Source of the DNA: Chara braunii
Taxonomy: Eukaryota; Streptophyta; Charophyceae; Charales; Characeae
NCBI GenBank assembly: GCA_003427395.1
Contig: BFEA01000335.1
Location: forward strand, 1,366,528 to 1,410,848
Reading direction: 5' to 3'
DNA: 44,321 bases
Shown here: positions 31,870 to 41,712 of the stretch, piece after piece
Layout of the letters: each line of letters opens with the position of its first letter
Position numbering within the stretch: the stretch's first letter is position 1
Program-made: the position numbers and the translations under genes
The notes under the pieces: generated by a model
The model's database searches: none
Told to the model about the DNA's origin: nothing
Seen by the model: only the letters and a program-made list of their open reading frames with translations

Positions 31870-32592
31870 TTAGAAACTACCTCCCTCCTCAAACCAGGCG
31901 TTCGCATGGGAGAGCGCTATCTTCCCTACTTGCGTAACGACAGTAGAAGCACCAAATATTCGCTCTACTAACGACCAACTCTCTCCCCAAATCATACCAC
32001 CTTCACTAATAATCTGAATCTGCTTCTTCCCCTCCCTATAGGTCGAGTCTAGACTCATTTGTAGGCTAGTGCTACCTAGTGAGCTAATAACCGTCCGAAA
32101 GATAATGATACGTGTCCGCCCAACCACCTCCTTCTCCTTATTTCTGCCTTCCCTCGCTCGCCTTTCTCTTCTTCCCGGTCTTTTTCTGGCGTTGCCTTCC
32201 GTCCCCATGCCTAACGTGTTAAGCGCTGGGGAGAATCTTTTTATGAGCGCCTTCTTCAAGTTCCCCAGCCCCCTGACCTCTGACGTAGCAATCGGAATAA
32301 CGACATAGTTACTCTGGCTAAACCTTCTCACCCACTTGTAGAGCAGTGGCGCCCTACCCTCCATTCCTGATTGCGTGCATCTTACATGCTCCCACCATCT
32401 TTCTGCAACACTTCTAATGGACCTGCTTACGTAGGCTTTCCTACACCATGGTAATACGAGGCCGTACACTACAGGTTGTTTGAAATCATCCCAACTCCAG
32501 CTCTGCGGCATTAAATCTAGAAGCTTCTTAACCCACGGGACCTGGCCCATCAGTGCTAGCAATAATGTACAGGCGGTGGAAGCTTTCTCCAT
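31870..32592 (-). pseudogene. GIY-YIG endonuclease domain of the PLE
   Basis: 240 codons. Residues 41-125 follow the GIY-YIG fold: V41-V42-Y43 in place of GIY, Y54-V55-S56 in place of YIG, then SRSIRSVAERWWEH with the catalytic-type Arg65 and His69, and LKKALIKRFSPALN at 112-125. In the family the residue after that first Leu is the catalytic Glu; here it is Lys113. This nuclease nicks the target to prime reverse transcription in PLEs. A Lys/Arg-rich segment at about 130-155 follows. With Glu replaced, the copy is likely catalytically dead. Confidence 0.65.
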
Positions 32593-32697
32593 AAGCGATC
32601 TAAGTTTTGATATCCCAGTGTGCCCCCAAATTGCTTCTCTCAGAGATAAGAGAATAACAATGTAAGCCCAGATGAACTTAACCGAGGGTGCAAACCG

Positions 32698-33444
32698 TCA
32701 TGAATCTTGAACGTCTTCACGCTCCCAAACCTCATCCGAAAACCCATCATCATCGCCCCACACTGCTCTATTCAGCAACTCACAAACATCTTGCTCCTTA
32801 GAGATGTAGGTAATGTTCCTTGCCTCACATAGCCTCTTCACTTCCCTCCATTCCTTCGCCATCAACTTATTTCTGGTGTCCAGTACGTTCTGTACTATAT
32901 TCCCTTTGCTGCTAGATGCGGGAGTGTCCGTCACAGCAGAGGTGCTCTTCGATGACGTAAATGCTTTCCTTCTCAAGCTCTTTTTGTAGTCCACTCTTGA
33001 CATAACTCTTGCTTCTTCCTCCCAATCGTCCAACATCGCGTATGCTTTGGCTGTACGCTTCCCTCTTGCTCTCTTTGGTGAAACTTTCAATCCATCGTCC
33101 ATCAATACTTCTTCTTCCATAATGTATGTGTCCAATCCGCTCGCAAGCATCTCCCTGTCCCGTTTCGACATCTTGGAATCAACTGCCAAAGTCATCTGGA
33201 TTTTAGTTCTTATCTCCGCTCTGAAGTTTCGCAGGTCCCTTGATATTGCCGCTATCGTTCTTAGCTCCGCCTCTTCTATCTTCCTATCTCTCCTGTCGCA
33301 TTCCTCCAACATCCTTTTTTCGGATTCAACAAACATCCTTCTTTCAATTGCTGCTTCCTCCGTTCGGCTTCTATTCTTCTCTTCTCCTCCTCTGCCTTCT
33401 TGTTTTCCGCCTCCATTTCCTTCTGCATTTTGTAGTCTGCCCAC
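32698..33444 (-). pseudogene. PLE gag-like region: charged coiled coil and SAP-like segment
   Basis: 248 codons. The first ~100 residues are highly charged and helical (RRMFVESEKRMLEECDRRDR, KIEEAELRTIAAISRD), a likely coiled coil. Residues 120-145 include PKRARGKRTAKAY, a basic patch that could act in nuclear entry. Residues about 190-225 (EWREVKRLCEARNITYISKE, QDVCELLNRAV) resemble a SAP DNA-binding motif. The stretch between 33489 and 33444 joins it to the CCHC knuckle after a stop and frameshift. Confidence 0.5.
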
Positions 33445-33488
33445 CTGACCACCCGGTTGATGTTATCTTCATTTTCTTTCCTCTTTTG

Positions 33489-33707
33489 CTAGTACTTCGT
33501 GTTGTTTGCAAAAGTACCCTGACCCTTGCCCACCAGACAGTCTCTGGCGATGTGACCAGCTTGGTTGCAGTTGAAGCAGATGGTCGAGCTACCCGCTCCG
33601 CCTGCCCCGGCGCCTGCAATGCCTGCCGACGACATGTTGCAAACGTGCACGGCCTTGTAACGTCCTTGTGAAGCCAACTCTATCCGGTCTCTCTCTACTT
33701 CTGCCAA
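33489..33707 (-). pseudogene. CCHC zinc knuckle fragment upstream of the PLE coiled coil
   Basis: This 72-codon frame contains CFNCNQAGHIARDC, a perfect C-x2-C-x4-H-x4-C knuckle as found in retroelement Gag proteins, preceded by a Gly/Ala-rich stretch. After the stop at 33489 the same frame continues QKRKENEDNINRVVRWADYK and a Glu/Lys-rich coil, so the stop is probably a mutation. The knuckle would bind RNA. A Gag-like module in a PLE is unusual. Confidence 0.65.
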
Positions 33708-34138
33708 CCCCGCTGGCGCTAGCAGTCGAAGTTCCTGGTGCTCCTATCATGCTGTATTCTTGTCCCGTCGTTGCTTGATGTCTCGTCACTGTCTGCTGTT
33801 ACCTCACAAATGCATTCAAACCAGCTCGTCGACATAGCCACCAGTGTGAGTATCTCCTCTCATCCGGTTACCATGCTACACGAAATAGTGAAAACAGTGG
33901 CCGACTGCCTTTCATACACGCTTCGAAAGCTCCTTCAATGCATAGCCGCGCGTACTCATCTCAGCTCACACGCACAATCCCCGATGCGTTTTGATCGGTT
34001 GCACTCCGATCATCTTCAGGGGGCTTTCCTCGTACCCATGCCTTGCGGCCCACCGTCAATCCACCCATCCTTCTGAGTACTGAGGGCCAATATGGCCTTG
34101 CCCTCCTATGTACTGTACACCAAGTAGAAAGCCTAGCC

Positions 34139-35306
34139 CGCACTGTACTCACTTCCCAAACGGGCACTTCCACCAGCGACTACGGCTACGACCATACTGC
34201 AGTATAGACGTTGTGTCGAATTCCATAGTAAAACTGTTACGTGTCGGCCCCTCAAACGGGCATCCGATAGTCCATATAGCCAATCCTTATAGGCCTCCGA
34301 TTGATGACACAACGACTACCCTTCAAAACTGGCTTTCACCGCATGTTCACATGTCAGCGTACTAAGCATAGACTAGCGACTTAGTTCACAAATAGTTCAT
34401 TCCAACATTCCATTTCCTCCGTCGAACACTGCCTTTCTCTATCTCCGATTTCCTATTGGACTAACCTGTGCACCGTGGATCGCTACCTGCTCATTTCAAA
34501 ATCCGACTCACCGTATTTCCTTTCCCGCTCTTTTGAAATTTTCGGGTACATCCGAGCAACACCGCGACTGAACTGCCTAACGGCGGAAGGGCTGCCGTGG
34601 CAACGCGACATATTTCGATTAACGTTTTCAAAAGAAATATTTACGAACTAACCTAGAGTATGATTTCTCATTGGCCTAATTCTTGCAGCGCGGATTGCTG
34701 TCGTGATCCCTATGTGGCCCGGTAGCCCAGTCAGTTACACGCGTGCGTCCTGTAATTTCAAAAACCAGACACGCAGCAGGAGCTTTCCCCGCTCTTTTTC
34801 AAAAAACGGCGGGTACAACTCAGTGGCACCGTGACAAGGCAGCCTAACTGGCGGAGGGGCTACCGTGGCAACGCCATGTAATTACGAGGTCCAAAAACGC
34901 CTGCCTACAGCAAAAAATTAAAAATATACATGCCGGAAATAATTCAGGAAATTCAAACCCACTGTTGCATCAGCTAATACGCCCTGATTTGGTTATTACA
35001 AAATAAATTCGAGGAATCAAGCCCGCTGGTGCTTCTGCTATTACGCCCCTATTTGGCTATTAAGAAAATATATACGAAGTCCCCTAGGGTAATTTCTTAT
35101 TTCCACGGCAGTAACTACCTAGGCAGATAACCCTTACCGGCCAGAATTCCGTAAGAACAGTCCCAGTTGCGGCCGCATCAGCCACGAGAATTCCGCCACG
35201 TCTTTAAGTCCCATTTTACCAAGTTCTCGAGCAGCCTTAATCAAGGCTCCCTGAGAACACTGGTGCCCTTAGCAAAGCGTGCCAGGGTATTAAAGAAGAA
35301 CAAGCC
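34139..35306 (-). mobile_element. 3' end of a second Penelope-like element copy
   Basis: Collinear with 17835-19408 without the MITE. Its minus-strand start (about 35300-35215) codes FFNTLARFAKGTSVLREPWL and the rest is 3' UTR. It is cut at its 5' side by a (GAA)n run. Its 3' end lies directly against the start of the PLE at 30775-34138, in the same orientation. Confidence 0.8.
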
Positions 35307-35376
35307 GAAGAAGAAGAAGAAGAAGAAGAAGAAGAAGAAGAAGAAGAAGAAGAAGAAGAAGAAGAAGAAGAAGAAG
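35306..35376. repeat. (GAA)n microsatellite at the 5' edge of the PLE copy
   Basis: About 23 GAA units begin where similarity to the other PLE copy stops. Confidence 0.97.
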
Positions 35377-35442
35377 CTGCTCAATGTATCAGTTGAATGA
35401 TAACAGTCTCTCGGGATAGTCCCGAATAGTCCGTCCAAATGT

Positions 35443-35452
35443 CACACACACA

Positions 35453-35500
<48 letters not shown>
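35443..35500. repeat. (CA)n microsatellite
   Basis: About 28 CA units with one CT interruption near 35453. Confidence 0.97.
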
Positions 35501-35501
<1 letters not shown>

Positions 35502-36368
35502 CCAGTTACTGAACAGCGACAGATGAAGTCTTGAGTTGTCCTGTGCTGCAGGTGGAAGGCCGGCAATAGCCAGTGACGAAGTCCCCAGCGATCGCGCCCG
35601 GTCAGTCCTCTCCAATTCTGCACCTTTGCTGATCTCTCCTGCTCCGCTAACCTCCTATCTCACTAGCGTTAATCCTAACGCCACTCCTCTAACGCTGTGC
35701 CAACAGCATGCCGAAATGTGACCTCGACACAGTGTGTGCCCAACTAGACCTGGTGTGGGCTGCCAGGATCCAGGGCCGTTGCATCAATGCATCGACCAAC
35801 GGTCCTGGAAGCAGGCTGTGGGGATGGTCCGCTGACTACGCCAAAAACATGGTCTGCCTAGGTCCCAACCGGACACCGAGGTGCCTGCTGCATCAGAGTC
35901 TATTATGTTCAATATGAGAAAGATTGGATTCTTGGTGTGAATGGACTTAATTGTTTGGCCAAACAGATTTGTAACTTGGTACATGATATTTGTATTAATT
36001 TGAGAATATCCTCGAAGATAGAGCTTGCTGGTAAAGTTCAATTCAGAAGGGCGGGGCCTCAGAAACTGGTTCAGCCCGAAACAAAGTGCTTGAGCCTTAA
36101 GGCCTGAAAACGGTCGTTGGGCCTGCAAGTGGCCCAGACCGGACAAAAGCCAAAACGACACATCAGACTGGACAAAAGTCGAAAAACAACATCCCAGACA
36201 AAACCTGGAACAGACAAGAAAAATCTAAAATAAAAAATAAATCTCAGAAATTAGGTGCTTAGATTGCAGTTGCTTAAGACTGGAATGTGCAGATTCGCTG
36301 GCTTGGAAGGGGACTAGGTAGTTAAGTTGGTTGGGCGCCCAGCAGTGGTTCCGAAGAGGCCCCCCCTT
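35501..36368. other. No feature recognised
   Basis: Short open frames on both strands have no family resemblance. No RNA gene or repeat was seen. Confidence 0.5.
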
Positions 36369-36548
36369 GTTTTTTTTTAATTTTATTTTTTTTATTTTTT
36401 TTATTTTTTTATTTTGGTTTAAAGCCCTTATGTAAGCTTCTCCATTCCGATGGTGGTAAGAGAACCACCAGAATCGAGGGCTTATCTGCCGGGCTGCTCC
36501 ATCTATTGGTGGGGAGCGGCACCTGCTGGAAAGCGGGTCCAGCGTCCC
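36369..36548 (-). mobile_element. SINE/LINE-type retroposon 3' tail (copy 3)
   Basis: On the minus strand the core (36548-36501) is followed by a hairpin GGTGGTTCTCTTACCACC (36469-36452) and ends in an A-rich AAATAAAA tail (36420-36370). An outer stem AAGCCCT/AGGGCTT surrounds the hairpin. The copy begins at the core, so it is either very short or 5'-truncated. Confidence 0.7.
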
Positions 36549-36727
36549 ATTAATACATCATACAACACATAACATTGCAGTCGTTGTTCCCCAGGCTGTG
36601 CTTGTTCCCTTGTACCCCTTGCCAATTCCTCTCACGTGCATCCTTTCATCTGCTCAGTCAATCCCCCGGTTTCAGGGTAATCAATGCTGGGAGGATGTCA
36701 GTGTCTTCAGATGCTGAATCCTTAGCA

Positions 36728-36860
36728 GGGACGCTGGACCCGTTTTCCAGCAGGTGTTGCTCCCCGCCAATAGATTGGAGCAATCAGCCTACTCGCCAGA
36801 AGGTTGTACTCTTATCACCTCTTCTAGCGGAGGGACTGGTTTTCCTGAAGAAGAAAAAAA
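36728..36860 (+). mobile_element. SINE/LINE-type retroposon 3' tail (copy 4)
   Basis: The plus-strand core (36728-36776) is followed by AGGTTGTACTCTTATCACCT (36801-36820), a weaker hairpin with the same CTCTTA loop, then CTGGTTTTCCTGAAG and a short A-run at 36850-36860. It faces copy 3, 180 bp away. Confidence 0.65.
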
Positions 36861-37811
36861 TTACAAATAAAGAATCAGTCCTGGGGGCCCAGTGCCCGAA
36901 AGTGGTCCAATGCTGGCCCTGAGAGGCCCGAGTTCGGTGCATGCCACAGACCGTGTGTGTTTGAGTAACTGTGTGTATGCCTGCCTCACCCTTACCCTGC
37001 CACCCCATGTCAGAAACTGTGAGCACCATGACCGAAATGCAGCATATCCCTTGTCAGACAGCAACGTGAGGGTAATCAGCATAGCAAAAGACTAGGATAA
37101 CAGAGCACAGCACAGCATGCCATGCATAGCACGGAACCGACTGACGCTTGACAGCATACCACAGCAACAACACGCCTCCCTGGATGGATGCAGTGTCCAT
37201 GAAGAACATCACTCCATGGATGAAGTGTCCATGAAGAACATCACACCATGGATCCCACACTCACAAAGTATAGCATCCTAACTTCCTAAGCATTATCTGT
37301 GTCATCTCTTTCTCTGCCGGTGGAGCTGTATCTGGTTTATCATATAGCTGCATGAGGACCAGATAGTTTGGTNCNTATGAACCAACTTCTTAGCCCACAC
37401 AAGGCTTATCAGTGATCTCTCATCCAAGCCGCCNCCTTCACACATGAGAGCATAATTGGCCCAGTAGTATGCAGTAGCAGTAGATCACTTTGGCAAGGAA
37501 ACAGAGCTGGAGTTGCTTCCAAATTAATGCTGCAAAAATGTTCAATTGCCGGGTTGCACCCTGCGCAGCAATGGAATGGAAAATTCAAAAAATGCACCCA
37601 ATTTTCAAGATCAAGAAAAGCACAAGGGTAGAAAAGAAACATGGGAGAGGTGGAAGGGGGGGTCAAGGTGCGGAGGGTGGTTGAGGGAAGAGAAATAGTG
37701 TGGCATGCAGGTCCAACATCCCTAGCCCCACAGAAAGAGCCTGAGTGTGACTTTGGTAGTGGTGCAGGGGATACGCTGAGCAGGACAAATCAAACGAGTC
37801 TTCACATAATG
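36861..37811. other. Region downstream of glycerol kinase, no gene recognised
   Basis: Contains N bases at 37373, 37375 and 37434. A near repeat ATCCATGAAGAACATCAC occurs twice near 37200-37240. No open frame resembles a known protein. The glycerol kinase 3' UTR should lie at its right end. Confidence 0.5.
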
Positions 37812-39698
<1,887 letters not shown>

Positions 39699-40150
39699 AC
39701 CTGCACATATATCTTGTCAGCAGCCAGGCAGGTAGCTGGAAAACTGGATCCACAATTTTCCAGCCAATCCCACACCTAGCCAGAGGGGAGGAAAAGCTTC
39801 AGCAGGCAGCAGACCAGAAAAGGAAAACGAAAGAACAGCTGGATAAAGGCAACTACACCGGGTACACCCGAAATGGAAGGTTCAAGTCTTGTCAACTTCG
39901 TAACAAGAGTTCACTGAGTCGCAGTGCTCTGAGTCATGTCACTGTTAGCAATTTACCTCAGTAATTAAGGGGTCTGGACTGCCAAGTCCGAAATTGGGAA
40001 GAGTGAGAGTGTGCTCATGTGCTTCTTTAAAGACTTACCATGGGAGGAGGAATTGGACTGAGTGTTACCAGGACAAGAGCCATAGCCATGAGGCTTCCGC
40101 TTTATCTCTTTCAGGGGGGGGTGGGCGAGAGGGGCAGAAAGAAAAAGAAA
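39699..40150. promoter_or_regulatory. Presumed 5' region of glycerol kinase
   Basis: This stretch lies directly upstream of the start codon. No clear TATA box or promoter motif was found by eye. A splice acceptor-like ...GTGCAG sits two bases before the ATG, so transcription may start further right. Confidence 0.3.
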
Positions 40151-40529
40151 GGGCAAATTGCAGAAATACCGGTTCCGAGAAGTATCGTAGCAAAAATACC
40201 GGTCCGCCCTTGTATTGTGACAAATATGCCAGTTGCAGAAATACCTTTTTTCAAAAGTTTCTATGCAGATTTACCGGGCAGGTCTTTCTTTTGCGGCAAA
40301 TACACCGGCGGTACCTCCTTTTGCAACAGAGGACCCGCCTGCCTTGGAGTGCTTGCCTCAGGCCTGGCGTACAGGGTCTCTGTCACGAAAGGAGGACCTG
40401 GGTAAATCTGCTCCAAAACTTTGCGAAAACGGTATTTCTGCAACTTTCCAGGTTTATTTGTGGCCATACAGAGGTGGACCGGTATTTTGTTACAATACTT
40501 ATCGGAACCAGTATTTCTGCAATTTGCCC
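40151..40529. mobile_element. Mutator-like MITE with ~58-bp TIRs and 9-bp target duplication
   Basis: The ends GGGCAAATTGCAGAAATACC and its reverse complement extend into inverted arms of about 57 bp (40151-40208 and 40472-40529) with few mismatches. The perfect 9-bp duplication AAAAAGAAA lies at 40142-40150 and 40530-40538. Long TIRs starting with G and a 9-bp duplication are the Mutator signature. TTGCAGAAATACC recurs inside in both orientations (near 40230 and 40430), giving nested inverted repeats. No transposase is coded. Confidence 0.92.
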
Positions 40530-41601
40530 AAAAAGAAAAGAAATGGTCTTACTTATGTACGATGAAGTCTAAACCTGCCTGTGGCATAAGCCCTTCTGCC
40601 GAACCACCAATTTGGACTTATGTTCAGAGACTAAGCTTTGCATAGGCTTGGATCAGCAAAATGAAGCCAGAAGAAAGAAGAAAGAAGAGAAAAGAGGTGA
40701 GCAGGATCGACTGGTAAAACGGCACTATCAACAAGATAGCAAAATAATGCTATGATGATTGAAAAAAAAAGGATGATAGCAAGACCAACAAAGTGGCATA
40801 GGACAATGAGGCACTGTGGCTATTTTCACACGAAGTTACGGGAGCAACCTAGCCTTGCTAAGATAGCAGCAGAGTGATATTCCTTTTACCTGGAGCAGGA
40901 GTGTGGGTGATTGTTTGCCAATTTGCCTTTTTTTAATATAGTGTGAGTGTGAGTTGAGCAGACACATGTGTGGACGCTTCCCGCTCTACCACAAAGAGGT
41001 GGGAACCTTGCCCTGTTATAATTTGGTTCAATTCTCCTATATTTATCTTCTCCATCTATCATTGTTTACTTTGTGTATGCAGTACTATGCACCCTTTGTC
41101 AGTGGACTGTGGGACTATGTGTACTCGATATAATCCCTACGGTAAAATGACATAATATACCACAGCCTCATGGGTGTCCACGCCATCTATTTGAATAAGA
41201 GAGGTGTTAGCGTACTGATTCAATTTCGATCTCCTGTATCCGATGATATTCCCCGCACATACAGCCAGATGTGCCGACCCTTGGCGAGCACCATCTTCGC
41301 TGGCATTCGTTACTAGTAGGCGCCTCCAAGCTTGACAGAGAACAATGGACAAGCTGCCACATCCAAAAGGTCGGAAAGGCAAAGATGAAGACGAAGACGT
41401 CTTGCATACGTCTACAAGGCGAAGACAAAGACAAACAAGAATGACTCAAAGTACCGATGTATCTGGGGCAAGGTTTGCAGGTCTCACGGCAGCACAGGTG
41501 TCGTCCGTGCAAGATTTAAGAGCAATCCGCCACCCAAATCTATGGGAGTTATGATGTACCCTAGCCGGATCCAGAAAGGGAGTTCATTTTTTCGGCTTCA
41601 A

Positions 41602-41712
41602 CTACCGTCTTCACCCGAATAGAACGCCCGGTAATTATTGCCGTATCTGGACTGAAAGTTGCATCAAATACAGCTAAAATGACCGGGCGTTCTATTCGGG
41701 TGAAGACGGTAG
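41602..41712. mobile_element. Perfect 31-bp inverted repeat hairpin, 111 bp
   Basis: 41602-41632 and 41682-41712 are exact reverse complements (start CTACCGTCTTCACCCG), separated by 49 bp. TA at 41603-41604 and 41710-41711 could be a TA target duplication around a 105-bp element with CCGTCTTCACCC ends, as in Tc1/mariner-type MITEs. The alternative is a fold-back small-RNA locus. Confidence 0.75.

Larger units (their letters stand above)
30775..34138 (-). mobile_element. Penelope-like element, 5' half (nuclease before RT)
   Basis: On the minus strand the order is: 5' region (34138-33790), CCHC knuckle and charged coiled coil (33707-32698) with a SAP-like end, GIY-YIG nuclease (32592-31870), CxC...H segment (31800-31129), then the start of an RT domain (31135 to about 30775) where the copy ends. 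A GIY-YIG domain ahead of RT matches the permuted PLE clade described in green algae and early plants. Frameshifts and stops separate the parts. The remaining RT is absent here, though related RT sequence is present at 19490-20204. Confidence 0.65.

Noticed and set aside
17835-35306. Hammerhead ribozyme in the PLE 3' UTR, since many PLEs carry one
   Set aside because: I looked on both strands for CTGANGA...GAAA cores. CTGATGC and CTGACGC strings occur but lack the GA and GAAA core. A covariance search would be decisive.
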